The notes under the pieces: generated by a model | What the model saw: only the letters and a program-made list of their open reading frames with translations | Told to the model about the DNA's origin: nothing | The model's database searches: none | Shown: piece by piece, positions 8,014 to 16,511 of the stretch | Layout of the letters: the number at the start of each line of letters is the position of its first letter | Numbering within the stretch: the first letter of the stretch is position 1 | NCBI GenBank assembly: GCA_938028845.1 | Contig: CALIZJ010000321.1 | Location: forward strand, 1-52,218 | Length of the DNA: 52,218 bases | Source of the DNA: an uncultured Blautia sp. | Lineage (GTDB): Bacteria > Bacillota > Clostridia > Lachnospirales > Lachnospiraceae | Direction of reading: 5' to 3' | Translations under genes and position numbers: made by a program

Positions 8014-9504
8014 ATGTTAAATGAAAATATAAAAAAGCTGGTTCAGTATGGGATAGAAACGGGGCTGACACCTGCATGTGAAAAAAATTATACGACAAAT
8101 CTTCTTCTGGATGTTTTTAAAGAAGAGGAATATCAGGAACCAGAAGAAGATTATACGGATATACAACTGGAAGAAGTACTAAAGGAGCTGCTTGACGAGG
8201 CAGTAAAAAGAGGTTTGATCGAGGACAGCATCGTATATAGGGATCTGTTTGATACGAAGCTGATGAACTGCCTCATGCCCCGCCCGGCCCAGGTTCAGAA
8301 GGAATTTTGGAACAGATATCAGACAAGCCCCCAGGAGGCTACAGACTATTTCTATAAACTCAGCCAGGACAGCGACTATATACGCCGCTACCGTGTAAAA
8401 AAAGATCAGAAGTGGACTGTGGACAGCGAATACGGACAGATTGATATTACCATTAATCTTTCCAAGCCAGAAAAAGATCCAAAGGCAATCGCGGCTGCAA
8501 AGAACGCCAAAGCCAGCAGCTATCCCAAATGCCTGCTCTGCCCGGAAAACGAAGGATATGCAGGAAGGGTGAACCATCCCGCCAGGGAAAACCACAGGAT
8601 TATTCCTATTACGATCAATGACAGTCCCTGGGGCTTCCAGTACTCGCCGTATGTGTATTATAATGAGCACTGCATTGTCTTTAACTGCCAACATACGCCC
8701 ATGAAGATCGAGAGAAATGCATTTGTGAAACTCTTTGATTTTGTAAAGCTGTTTCCTCATTATTTTCTTGGCTCAAATGCGGATCTCCCCATTGTAGGAG
8801 GCTCTATTTTAAGCCACGACCATTTCCAGGGAGGTCACTATACTTTTGCAATGGCAAAAGCGCCTATAGAAAAAACAGTGACTGTTCCAGGATACGAAGA
8901 TGTGGAGGCTGGAATCGTAAAATGGCCTCTTTCTGTACTGCGTATCCGTCATAAGGATGAGAAGCGCCTGATCGATCTGGCCACCCATGTACTTGAGGTG
9001 TGGAGAGGATATACAGATGAGGAGGCATTTATTTTTGCCGAGACAGACGGAGAACCCCATAATACCATTACGCCTATTGCACGTAAAGTAGGAGATACCT
9101 ATGAGCTGGATCTGACGCTGCGGAACAATATTACTACAGAGGAGCATCCCCTTGGGGTTTACCATCCTCATGCCCAGTATCATCATATTAAAAAAGAAAA
9201 TATCGGTTTGATCGAGGTGATGGGGCTCGCCGTACTGCCTGCACGATTAAAGGAAGAACTGGAGCTTTTAGAGGAATATATACTGGAAGGAAAAGATATC
9301 GCTTCCAACGAAAAGATAGAAAAGCACGCTGCCTGGGCTGCGGAATTTATGCCAAAATATGACAAACTTGATAAAGATAATATTAAAGATGTGCTTCGCA
9401 AAGAAGTAGGGAACGTATTCGTACATGTTCTTGAGGATGCCGGCGTATACAAGTGTACCAAAGAAGGACGAGAGGCTTTTATGAGATTTATAAAGACTCT
9501 TTAA
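8014..9504 (+). CDS. galT: UDP-glucose--hexose-1-phosphate uridylyltransferase (class II GalT)
   Basis: This enzyme transfers UMP between UDP-glucose and galactose-1-phosphate, the second Leloir step after GalK. At 496 residues it is the long Firmicutes class II form rather than the 350-residue proteobacterial type. Recognisable blocks include SYPKCLLCPENEGY, GRVNHPARENHRIIP, the ILSHDHFQGGHYTFAM block and HPHAQYHHIKKENIGLIEVMGLAVLP. The start at 8014 follows AAGGGGGACAGG. The gene shares an operon with galK and ends at a strong terminator. No epimerase (galE) is visible nearby. Confidence 0.95.
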   Translation: MLNENIKKLVQYGIETGLTPACEKNYTTNLLLDVFKEEEYQEPEEDYTDIQLEEVLKELLDEAVKRGLIEDSIVYRDLFDTKLMNCLMPRPAQVQKEFWNRYQTSPQEATDYFYKLSQDSDYIRRYRVKKDQKWTVDSEYGQIDITINLSKPEKDPKAIAAAKNAKASSYPKCLLCPENEGYAGRVNHPARENHRIIPITINDSPWGFQYSPYVYYNEHCIVFNCQHTPMKIERNAFVKLFDFVKLFPHYFLGSNADLPIVGGSILSHDHFQGGHYTFAMAKAPIEKTVTVPGYEDVEAGIVKWPLSVLRIRHKDEKRLIDLATHVLEVWRGYTDEEAFIFAETDGEPHNTITPIARKVGDTYELDLTLRNNITTEEHPLGVYHPHAQYHHIKKENIGLIEVMGLAVLPARLKEELELLEEYILEGKDIASNEKIEKHAAWAAEFMPKYDKLDKDNIKDVLRKEVGNVFVHVLEDAGVYKCTKEGREAFMRFIKTL

Positions 9505-9550
9505 AACCGGCAGGAAAGTATACCATATAAGGTCGAAAAGTAAAAACTGA

Positions 9551-9603
9551 GGGCTTATCCGGAAATCATTATGATGGACCGGATAGGCTCTTTTTTTCTT
9601 TCT
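9551..9603 (+). terminator. Rho-independent terminator of galK-galT
   Basis: A 12-bp stem (9551-9562 with 9579-9590, two G-U pairs) with a 16-nt loop is followed by TTTTTTTCTTTCT. Confidence 0.9.
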
Positions 9604-9718
9604 ATTGTTCCTGAAAAAAAACAAAAATTTTTAGATTTCCATGCAATAAAATGGAAGTTTTATGCATTATATAAGTAGGAGGATATAAGATAAGAGGAAT
9701 AATCCCCCATTTAAACAA

Positions 9719-9747
9719 TTGAAAGATGGGAGAGAATCCTTTATACT
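9719..9747 (+). promoter_or_regulatory. sigma-A promoter of the SGNH/repeat protein
   Basis: TTGAAA (9719-9724) and TATACT (9742-9747) are separated by 17 nt. The rest of the 323-nt gap 9505-9827 holds only the galT terminator upstream, an AT-rich stretch and a leader of about 75 nt with no recognised riboswitch. Confidence 0.7.
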
Positions 9748-9827
9748 TATTATATACTTGTCGGCTGAAAAGGCAGGACAGGCTCTGAATGTATACTGTA
9801 AATCCCAGCTTAAGTTAAGGAGAATTT

Positions 9828-12266
9828 ATGGATAATAAGAAAAAAGAAAAAAAGATAAGGGCAAAAGTGATATGCTGGCTTATGGCTGTAATGATGCTGG
9901 TTGGCTCAGTGAATGTATCAGCCGCATCTTTTTCGGCGGGAGAAGATTTGACAGATATTTTCAGCTCAGGAGCTGCGGCAGGGAGCGCTTCCCCGCAGAC
10001 GGATGCCGGAGATGCGGGAAGTTTTTCGGACTCTTCAGATTCATCAGACCAACTTGCAGAGACGCCGGCAGAAGAACCAAACATGGATGCGCAGGCATCG
10101 GATGTGGAAGTTTTTTCCGAAGAAGCCCAGGGAACCACGGATGAGCCGCTTTTGGGAACAGAGAGGGACCTTGAGGAGGGCGATTCCGTAAGAGTTGTCT
10201 TTGCAGATAATTCGGGAAATTCATACGGAAGTGATATGGATATCATTACTAAGATGGGTGATTCCATTGTTCTGCCCCAGGTTCCGGATTCGCAGGGACT
10301 GGAAGGCAGCGGCTGGAAACTTGCGCTTGATACTCCGGATGAAGACGCCATTGTCCTGGAAGCAGGAGAGGAGCTGCGGCTGTCTCCTGATGAAGACATT
10401 GACAATTATATTATAGATGGAGTGCTTACCCTTTATGCTGTACAGGGAGAGCGGCTCTATACAGTTAATTTCTACAATAACAGCGGAACGGCCATCTTTT
10501 CCGGAGGGCAGATGAAAGTCACAAAAGGCACGACGATCATCATGCCTGATTTTGAAAACAGCAAATACGTTAATTTCGGATGGACGACTACAAAAGGCGG
10601 AAGAACGGTAGAGTATGAATTCGGTGAAAAATATACGGTCAATGGGAATATGGATTTCTACATTATCCGCTATGCTACTTCCAGCACTGCCACAGTGAAG
10701 TTCACAAATCCATCGGGACAGCAGAATTCTGCCTTTAAGGCTCTGGATACTGTAGTGGTGAAGGGAAATACCATAAAGCTTCCGGCTGTACCTACTGTAA
10801 GCGGTTATACTGCTTTAGGGTGGTCTACTAAGAAAAACGCTACCACTCCCATGTACCTTGCAGGAAGGACGCTGACCATAAAGAAAAATACCACACTGTA
10901 TGCAGTACGCAAAAAAGTGGCTACATACACGGTTTTGTTTAACAACAACAGCGGAACGAGTACAAGCTCCGCTTACAAAAAGCTGAACCAAAAGGTAGCG
11001 AGAAACAGTTATATCATTCTTCCCGACCTTCCGGATGCTGCTGGATATCAGAACATAGGATGGACGACTACAAAAAACGGAAAGACGCCTCTTTATAAAG
11101 AGGGAGCCAGAGTAAAGATCACAAAGAATACCAGATTTTACACGGTCCGCCGTAAGAGCAATTATTATATAGTGAACTTCTATCTTGGAAACGGCAGCAG
11201 CAACAGTACATATAAAAGTCTGAAGATGAGGGTGGAAGAAGGTACAAAGGTTACTCTTCCAAGTGTTCCGGACAGGGAGGGATATGTAAATCTTGGATGG
11301 AGCACCAGGAAAAACGGAACCTCTGTAACGAACCGTGCAGGTACGAAATACAGCGTGACGAAAAATGTTTCTTTTTACGCTGTTCAGAATAAAGAGGTGA
11401 CAGTAACCCTCCATTACAGCAGCGGAGCGATATACAGAACCGTGCAGGTAGGGGAAGGAAACAGCTTGTCCCTTCCGGGAATGACCACGAATCCGCCCTA
11501 TACGATGATGGGCTGGTCTACTCAGCCGAATCAGACGGTTTCCCCTCAGTATGAAGTAGGCGAGATAATAAAGGTCAATCAGTCCATGCACTTATATGCA
11601 GTTACGTTTAACCGGAGTTATGAGGAGGATATCAGCGGAGATAATCTTTCCCAGGCAGATTTGTATAGGTACGAGCAGATCATCTTTGTGGGAGATTCCA
11701 GGACACACCGGATGGAGAATACGCTGTATAACCAGTTCGGTACGCTTCTTACCAAAGGTGTGACCTTTATCAGCCAGGAAGGCGGCGGATTGTCATGGCT
11801 GAAATCTTCAGGATATACGCAGCTTATGCAGGCGGTAGGCAACAGCTCTTCAGGTATCTTAGCGAAACCTACGGTAGTGATCTTTAATCTGGGTGTAAAT
11901 GATTTAAGCAGCAGTTCCAGCTATATTTCCTATATGAAAGAGCTGGGCGAGGAATTAGAGGATAAGGGCTGCATACTTTATTACATGTCTGTAAATCCGG
12001 TGAATAATAAACTGATCCAGGCAAGCGGCAAGCCTTCCCGGCCGGAGGAGAGCGTGAGAAGCTTTAATGCTGCGATCCGGTCCGGACTTTGCAGCGATGG
12101 TCTTTATACCTATATAGACACATACAGCTATCTGATGAATACCGGTTATGGAACCGATGCCAGCACCACAGGCGTTGACAGTGGAATTGATGATGGCCTG
12201 CACTATACAACGAAAACCTATAAGCGAATTTACCAATATTGTATGGAATTATTAAATTCTGTCTGA
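9828..12266 (+). CDS. secreted protein with InlB-type beta repeats and a C-terminal SGNH/GDSL hydrolase domain
   Basis: Residues 1-30 form a signal peptide (basic KKKEKKIRAK, hydrophobic core, VSAASF cleavage region). An acidic Ser/Ala-rich linker follows to about residue 120. Then come six repeats of 65-80 residues of the Listeria-Bacteroides (Flg_new, PF09479) type, each with a V-x-F-x-N-x-SG strand, a LP-x-(V/D)P turn and an LGWST or FGWTT motif, ending LYAV. The last 200 residues are an SGNH esterase-like domain: IIFVGDSRTHRM has the catalytic serine, VIFNLGVNDL the Asn block, and DGLHY the Asp/His pair. Expected function is deacylation or deacetylation of a surface or dietary glycan; no sortase motif is seen. 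ATG at 9828 follows TTAAGGAG. Confidence 0.88.
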   Translation: MDNKKKEKKIRAKVICWLMAVMMLVGSVNVSAASFSAGEDLTDIFSSGAAAGSASPQTDAGDAGSFSDSSDSSDQLAETPAEEPNMDAQASDVEVFSEEAQGTTDEPLLGTERDLEEGDSVRVVFADNSGNSYGSDMDIITKMGDSIVLPQVPDSQGLEGSGWKLALDTPDEDAIVLEAGEELRLSPDEDIDNYIIDGVLTLYAVQGERLYTVNFYNNSGTAIFSGGQMKVTKGTTIIMPDFENSKYVNFGWTTTKGGRTVEYEFGEKYTVNGNMDFYIIRYATSSTATVKFTNPSGQQNSAFKALDTVVVKGNTIKLPAVPTVSGYTALGWSTKKNATTPMYLAGRTLTIKKNTTLYAVRKKVATYTVLFNNNSGTSTSSAYKKLNQKVARNSYIILPDLPDAAGYQNIGWTTTKNGKTPLYKEGARVKITKNTRFYTVRRKSNYYIVNFYLGNGSSNSTYKSLKMRVEEGTKVTLPSVPDREGYVNLGWSTRKNGTSVTNRAGTKYSVTKNVSFYAVQNKEVTVTLHYSSGAIYRTVQVGEGNSLSLPGMTTNPPYTMMGWSTQPNQTVSPQYEVGEIIKVNQSMHLYAVTFNRSYEEDISGDNLSQADLYRYEQIIFVGDSRTHRMENTLYNQFGTLLTKGVTFISQEGGGLSWLKSSGYTQLMQAVGNSSSGILAKPTVVIFNLGVNDLSSSSSYISYMKELGEELEDKGCILYYMSVNPVNNKLIQASGKPSRPEESVRSFNAAIRSGLCSDGLYTYIDTYSYLMNTGYGTDASTTGVDSGIDDGLHYTTKTYKRIYQYCMELLNSV

Positions 12267-12282
12267 GTAAATAATAAAAATG

Positions 12283-12341
12283 GAAATATCCCCAAAGGAT
12301 CAGGGTTTCGGCCCTTTAATCCTTTGGGGATTTCTTTTTTT
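12283..12341 (+). terminator. Rho-independent terminator of the SGNH gene
   Basis: ATCCCCAAAGGAT (12288-12300) pairs with ATCCTTTGGGGAT (12319-12331) and is followed by TTCTTTTTTT. Confidence 0.92.
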
Positions 12342-12374
12342 GCGCTTATTGAGAAAAAATAGTCAATAAAGTTA

Positions 12375-12406
12375 TTTACTTCTAATCTAAGTTAGACTAT
12401 ATTAAC
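12375..12406 (+). promoter_or_regulatory. promoter with DtxR-like operator before the Fur-family gene
   Basis: TTTACT (12375-12380) and TATATT (12398-12403) are 17 nt apart. The inverted repeat GTTAGACTATATTAAC (12391-12406) covers the -10. It matches the feoA operator at 13 of 16 positions, suggesting repression by iron through the neighbouring DtxR-type protein. Confidence 0.65.
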
Positions 12407-12479
12407 ATATATAAAATTAAAACTACATAAGCATAAAAAAGACAAAAGAACACTGCCACTGGAAATGGAGGACTGATAC

Positions 12480-12956
12480 ATGGTACAGGAGGCTTTGAAA
12501 CAGAATAAAAAGAAGCAGGAATCCGTGAACTATCAAAGAACAAAAATGCAAAAGGAGATGGTGCTGCAAAAGCTGAAAGAGCGGGGCTGCAGAATAACTA
12601 AGCAGCGGGTGATGCTTCTAGACATTATCCTGGAGGAAGAGTGTTCCTGCTGTAAGGAGATTTATTACAGAGCTTCTAAGATGGACCCTAAGATTGGAGC
12701 TGCTACGGTGTATCGGATGGTGAATACTCTTGAAGAGGTCGGAGCGATCAGTCGGAAAAATATGTACAGAATTGTTTGCGATACCGGCTGCGGGACAGAA
12801 GAGACGTGTACCATCGAACTGGAAAATGGAACCGTACGTCATCTGTCTGCAAAAGACTGGAATGCCGTGATTACAGCAGGACTGAAAGCAGAAGGATATA
12901 TTCATGGGGAAAAGATTAAAAGTGTGGAAGTACAGTCCTGCGGCTGCAATGACTGA
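12480..12956 (+). CDS. Fur-family transcriptional regulator with atypical Cys-rich sensor half
   Basis: The winged-helix half is canonical: GCRITKQRVMLLDIILEE, then EIYYRASKMDPKIGAATVYRMVNTLEEVG (about residues 38-85). The C-terminal half lacks the usual HHDH metal cluster of Fur and instead has cysteines in CDTGCG (about 101-106), EETC and a terminal SCGC. The protein may therefore sense a different metal or redox state, or bind metal through thiols. ATG at 12480 has GGAGG 8 nt upstream; 25-30 extra N-terminal residues (Lys/Gln-rich) precede the conserved core, so an internal ATG at 12549 is possible. It leads the iron island, has a DtxR-like operator of its own, and converges on the DtxR gene. 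Confidence 0.85.
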   Translation: MVQEALKQNKKKQESVNYQRTKMQKEMVLQKLKERGCRITKQRVMLLDIILEEECSCCKEIYYRASKMDPKIGAATVYRMVNTLEEVGAISRKNMYRIVCDTGCGTEETCTIELENGTVRHLSAKDWNAVITAGLKAEGYIHGEKIKSVEVQSCGCND

Positions 12957-12982
12957 GTTTACCGATGGGATAGGTAGGATGC

Positions 12983-13357
12983 TTACTTTTGACGAGGCTG
13001 TTTGACATGATTTTTCAGCGCCTCAAAGCTTTGGGGACTGATTACATGCTCGATTCGGCAGGCATCCTTGGCAGCGGTGTCTGAATTGATACCCAGACGT
13101 TCCAGCCAGGAGGTCAAAAGAGTGTGGCGTTCATAGATGCGTTCGGCAATTTCCATTCCGGACTTTGTCAGGGTGATGTATCCTTCCGGTGAAACCTGAA
13201 TATGACCGTTTTCCCTGAGCTTTTTCATTGCCACACTGACGCTGGGTTTCTTGAAATTCAGTTCGGATGCAATGTCAACGGAACGTACTACCGGACGCTG
13301 TTTGCTGAGGATTAATATGGTCTCCAGATAATTTTCAGCAGATTCATTGGTATGCAT
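12983..13357 (-). CDS. DtxR/MntR-family metal-dependent transcriptional repressor
   Basis: A 124-residue protein, the compact MntR/IdeR form without the SH3 domain. The N-terminus SAENYLETILILSK, the HTH SVDIASELNFKKPSVSVAMKKLRENGHI (about 25-52) and the dimer/metal part ERHTLLTSWLERLGI...DACRIEHVISPQSFEAL carry the family's metal-site residues (the C-x-x-E-H motif at about C102-E104-H105). It should bind TTAG-N6-CTAA operators when loaded with Fe(II) or Mn(II). It is transcribed towards the Fur-like gene and away from feoA. ATG at 13357 follows a GAGGTG ribosome site. Confidence 0.92.
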   Translation of the reverse strand: MHTNESAENYLETILILSKQRPVVRSVDIASELNFKKPSVSVAMKKLRENGHIQVSPEGYITLTKSGMEIAERIYERHTLLTSWLERLGINSDTAAKDACRIEHVISPQSFEALKNHVKQPRQK

Positions 13358-13393
13358 AGCTTACACCTCATAATTTTTTTAGTCAGTGTTCTC

Positions 13394-13402
13394 ATTATAC
13401 CA
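13394..13402 (-). promoter_or_regulatory. extended -10 of the DtxR gene promoter
   Basis: The minus strand reads TGGTATAAT (13402-13394), an extended -10. No good -35 is seen at the expected spacing. Confidence 0.5.
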
Positions 13403-13449
13403 TAATAGAAATTCCAAATCGAGCTTTCTAATAAAAATACAAAATAATC

Positions 13450-13482
13450 TTGACAGATATTAATGTGTTAGATTATACTAAC
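13450..13482 (+). promoter_or_regulatory. feoA promoter with DtxR-like operator
   Basis: Consensus TTGACA (13450-13455) and TATACT (13474-13479) are 18 nt apart. The inverted repeat GTTAGATTATACTAAC (13467-13482) sits across the -10, the normal position for a repressor. A second feature of the leader is a small hairpin ACCAAT/ATTGGT (13537-13554) just before the feoA ribosome site. Confidence 0.78.
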
Positions 13483-13571
13483 AATATGCGAAAAATACAT
13501 GCGGCAAGTTAATAGCTGCGGAAGGAGTACAGACTTACCAATATAAAAATTGGTCAGGAGGAGTAAGCAAT

Positions 13572-13784
13572 ATGAATCTACTGGATGCAAAAGAAGGCGA
13601 AGAATATATCATAAAGGACATAGCCACAGATGACGAAGAGATGACTGCATTTCTGTTTTCTCTTGGATGTTACAGCGGCGAACCGATTACCGTGGTCTCA
13701 CATCTAAAGGGTGGCTGTGTGGTTTCCATTAAGGATGGACGCTATAATATTGATACTGATCTAGCGAAAGCTATTTCAATATAA
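13572..13784 (+). CDS. feoA: FeoA-domain ferrous iron transport protein A
   Basis: A 70-residue SH3-like cytoplasmic protein of normal FeoA length. It starts MNLLDAKEGEEYIIKDI, keeps the glycine block FSLGCYSGEPITVV and the terminal IDTDLAKAI. FeoA is thought to bind and modulate the transporter FeoB. The ribosome site AGGAGG stands 10 nt before the ATG. A hairpin terminator separates it from feoB. Confidence 0.93.
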   Translation: MNLLDAKEGEEYIIKDIATDDEEMTAFLFSLGCYSGEPITVVSHLKGGCVVSIKDGRYNIDTDLAKAISI

Positions 13785-13812
13785 AAATGGTGATTTTTAT
13801 CGCCGTTTTTTT
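13783..13812 (+). terminator. terminator or attenuator between feoA and feoB
   Basis: GGTGAT (13789-13794) pairs with ATCGCC (13799-13804), extended by A-T pairs, and is followed by GTTTTTTT. It begins immediately after the feoA stop, so feoB expression depends on read-through or on a separate start site. Confidence 0.7.
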
Positions 13813-13820
13813 ACCAGCTA

Positions 13821-13858
13821 GAATTAGTTAAAACTAATTCTGATTAGCGATATCTAAT
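13821..13858 (+). promoter_or_regulatory. tandem DtxR-like operators upstream of feoB
   Basis: A perfect palindrome GAATTAGTTAAAACTAATTC (13821-13840) is followed by ATTAGCGATATCTAAT (13843-13858). Both contain TTAG-N6-CTAA, and their centres are 20 bp apart, about two helical turns, so two repressor dimers could bind the same face. I cannot see a convincing -35/-10 pair here. Confidence 0.65.
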
Positions 13859-13892
13859 TTTTATTTGAGGGAAAAGGAGGAACTATTGGATT

Positions 13893-15890
13893 ATGAGGAT
13901 TGCTTTTGCGGGAAATCCCAACAGCGGAAAAACAACCATGTATAATGCCCTCACCGGTCGAAACGAACGTGTGGGAAACTGGGCTGGCGTTACGGTTGAA
14001 AGAAAGGAAAGTCTGATCAAAAAGAATTACTACAGCGGAGGAGAGGAACTGATCGCAGTGGATCTTCCCGGTGCATATTCTATGTCGCCTTTCACCTCTG
14101 AGGAGAGTATTACAAGCGGCTATGTGAAAAATGAAAATCCGGATGCTATTATCAATATCGTGGACGCTACGAACTTAAGCCGAAGCCTGTTTTTTACCAC
14201 ACAGCTTCTGGAACTGGGTATTCCGGTAGTCGTAGCCCTGAATAAGAGCGATGTTACGGAAAAGAAACAGACGAAGATTGATGAAAAGCTTTTGTCTGAG
14301 AAGCTTGGCTGTCCAGTTATTAAGACAATTTCCACTTCCGCAGGCCATGAAGGACTGAAAGAAGTAGTAAACGCGGCCGCTGCTTTGAAGGGGAAAGGAC
14401 AGAAGGCCCCGTATGTGCAGGCTGACATTAATCTGAAAGACAAGGCTGCGGTAGAGGCGGCAGACAGAAAACGCTTTGAATTTGTCAATGGCATTGTAAA
14501 ACAAGTAGAAAAGCGTAAGGTGTTTACAAAGGATAAAAACGTACAGGATAAAATTGACAGTATCATTACACATAAGATCATCGGTATTCCAATCTTTGCG
14601 GCGATCATCTTCCTTGTATTTTATATATCACAGACTACTGTGGGTACTTGGATCGCAGACTGGCTGGTTGCCTGGATTGAAACTTTCCAGGGCTGGGTAG
14701 GCGGATTGATGGAAAATGCCAATCCTCTTTTATATGCCCTTTTAGTAGATGGTATCATCGGCGGTGTTGGTGCGGTAGTAGGCTTCCTGCCGTTGGTAAT
14801 GGTAATGTATTTCCTGATCGCTCTGTTGGAGGACTGCGGTTATATGGCCCGTGCCACAGTAGTGCTTGACCCGATCTTTAAGCGCGTTGGTCTTTCTGGA
14901 AAATCCGTAATTCCTATGGTTATCGGTACCGGATGTGCGATTCCGGGAGTTATGGCATGCCGTACCATCCGAAATGAGAGAGAACGCAGAACAACGGCCA
15001 TGCTTACACCATTTATGCCCTGTGGCGCCAAGATTCCTGTAATCGCATTGTTTGCCGGAGCCTTTTTTGCAGATGCATGGTGGGTATCTGCTACCATGTA
15101 TCTGGTAGGTATTGTGCTGGTTCTTTTAGGCGCTCTTCTTGTGAAAAAGATCACAGGACAGAAATACAGAAAGTCTTTCTTTATCATCGAGCTTCCGGAA
15201 TATAAGATCCCAAGCCTGAAGAGAGCGCTTGTATCCATGCTGGAGCGTGGAAAAGCATACATCATAAAAGCAGGAACTATCATCCTGGTGTGCAATACAG
15301 TGGTACAGATCATGCAGAGCTTTAACTGGCAGTTCCAGTTAGTGGAAGAAGGAGCAGAGGGAACCTCTATCCTGGCTTCTGTAGCTCATCCGTTTGCTAT
15401 TCTGTTCATTCCTCTTGGGTTTGGCGTATGGCAGCTTGCAGCTGCAGCTATCACCGGATTTATCGCAAAGGAAAACGTAGTTGGTACGCTTGCGGTTGTT
15501 TATGGTGTTACCAACCTGATCGATACAGATGAACTGGCGCTGGTTGGAAGCGGAAATGAAGTAGCAGCAATCATGGGTCTTACGAAAGTGGCTGCTCTTG
15601 CCTACCTGATGTTCAACCTTTATACACCGCCGTGCTTTGCGGCACTGGGAGCTATGAACTCAGAGATGAAGAGCGGAAAATGGCTGTTCGGAGGTATTTG
15701 TCTCCAACTTGCCACAGGATATACGGTTGCCTTCGCGGTATACCAGATCGGCACATTGATCACCACTGGTTCTCTTGGAACAGCTTTTGTTCCGGGACTT
15801 ATCGCGGTCATTGTATTTGCCCTGATCATTCTGTGGAGAATACGTAAATCAGATACGGAATTTGCGGCAGAATATAGTTTGCATACATAA
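13893..15890 (+). CDS. feoB: ferrous iron transporter FeoB
   Basis: The main bacterial Fe(II) importer, in the cytoplasmic membrane. The N-terminal G domain shows G1 GNPNSGKTT (residues 7-15), G3 DLPGAYS (from 57) and G4 NKSD (117-120). A GDI spacer follows, then the polytopic core from about residue 230 with two Gate regions, including the GTGCAIPGVMACRTI and MPCGAKIPVIALFAGAFF blocks with their conserved cysteines. The length of 665 residues is typical for Firmicutes. ATG at 13893 has AGGAGG 12 nt upstream; a nearer TTG is out of frame. The next gene is a FeoB-associated Cys-rich protein. Confidence 0.97.
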   Translation: MRIAFAGNPNSGKTTMYNALTGRNERVGNWAGVTVERKESLIKKNYYSGGEELIAVDLPGAYSMSPFTSEESITSGYVKNENPDAIINIVDATNLSRSLFFTTQLLELGIPVVVALNKSDVTEKKQTKIDEKLLSEKLGCPVIKTISTSAGHEGLKEVVNAAAALKGKGQKAPYVQADINLKDKAAVEAADRKRFEFVNGIVKQVEKRKVFTKDKNVQDKIDSIITHKIIGIPIFAAIIFLVFYISQTTVGTWIADWLVAWIETFQGWVGGLMENANPLLYALLVDGIIGGVGAVVGFLPLVMVMYFLIALLEDCGYMARATVVLDPIFKRVGLSGKSVIPMVIGTGCAIPGVMACRTIRNERERRTTAMLTPFMPCGAKIPVIALFAGAFFADAWWVSATMYLVGIVLVLLGALLVKKITGQKYRKSFFIIELPEYKIPSLKRALVSMLERGKAYIIKAGTIILVCNTVVQIMQSFNWQFQLVEEGAEGTSILASVAHPFAILFIPLGFGVWQLAAAAITGFIAKENVVGTLAVVYGVTNLIDTDELALVGSGNEVAAIMGLTKVAALAYLMFNLYTPPCFAALGAMNSEMKSGKWLFGGICLQLATGYTVAFAVYQIGTLITTGSLGTAFVPGLIAVIVFALIILWRIRKSDTEFAAEYSLHT

Positions 15891-15975
15891 TGCGAAAATT
15901 GAAATAGGTAACTGGCGGTGGGCAAGGCGGCTAAGCTTTGCCTGCCGCTTCCTGTTAAAGAAGGAGTTGGAATAA

Positions 15976-16353
15976 ATGGAAAATCTTGTTGCGGCGGTTA
16001 TTCTCATACTTATAGTGGGAGGAGCGGCTGCTTATCTGGTCAAGGCTAAAAAAAGCGGAGTGAAATGTGTAGGATGCCCTGCCGGAGGAAGCTGTTCCAG
16101 CAGCCGGAAGACGAAAAAGAAAAAATTAAGCGGACCGGTACTTGGAAAGAAGACTATAAAAATTACAGGAATGGAATGTGCCCATTGCGCGCAAAGCGTT
16201 ACAGAAAGCCTGAATCAGATCGAGGGCATCCGCGCAAAGGTGGATCTCTCGGATGGAAAAGCCGTGGTGTCTTATGACCGGGAGGTAGAAGATGAGGTCT
16301 TAAAGGCGGCGGTGGAGAAGGCTGGCTTTGCCGTTGTTTCTATTACTGCCTGA
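15976..16353 (+). CDS. FeoB-associated Cys-rich membrane protein fused to an HMA domain
   Basis: Residues 4-22 (LVAAVILILIVGGAAAYLV) form one membrane helix, followed by GVKCVGCPAGGSCSSS, the pattern of FeoB-associated Cys-rich proteins (PF12669). A Lys-rich linker leads into a heavy-metal-associated domain: ITGMECAHCAQSVTESL with the metal-binding C-x-x-C, then a ferredoxin-like fold to residue 125. The two parts are usually separate proteins. Placement 85 nt after feoB suggests a role in receiving or handing on metal at the membrane, which is an inference. AAGGAG stands 11 nt before the ATG. Confidence 0.85.
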   Translation: MENLVAAVILILIVGGAAAYLVKAKKSGVKCVGCPAGGSCSSSRKTKKKKLSGPVLGKKTIKITGMECAHCAQSVTESLNQIEGIRAKVDLSDGKAVVSYDREVEDEVLKAAVEKAGFAVVSITA

Positions 16354-16424
16354 AAAAAATCCTTGTACGGCAGAGGAATAAAGCGGAATTACGGTGCTAA
16401 AGAGAATGTTTATCAATAAAGAGA

Positions 16425-16461
16425 GTTAGAATTGACTATCTTAAAAAATAGTTGTTATTCT
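16425..16461 (+). promoter_or_regulatory. probable promoter with degenerate DtxR-like site before the ferrosome-like genes
   Basis: TTGACT (16432-16437) and an extended -10 TGTTATTCT (TATTCT 16456-16461) are 18 nt apart. GTTAGAATTGACTATC (16425-16440), matching the feoA operator at 12 of 16 positions, overlaps the -35. Confidence 0.5.
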
Positions 16462-16511
16462 GGGTATGCAACCTAGGAGAAAATATTGTGTAAAAAGGAA
16501 GTGATGTAGCT

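Noticed and set aside
9872..10416. Several overlapping open frames in other phases in the SGNH gene start
   Set aside because: They lie in the Ser/Ala/Glu-rich linker, where biased codons leave other frames open; no ribosome sites.
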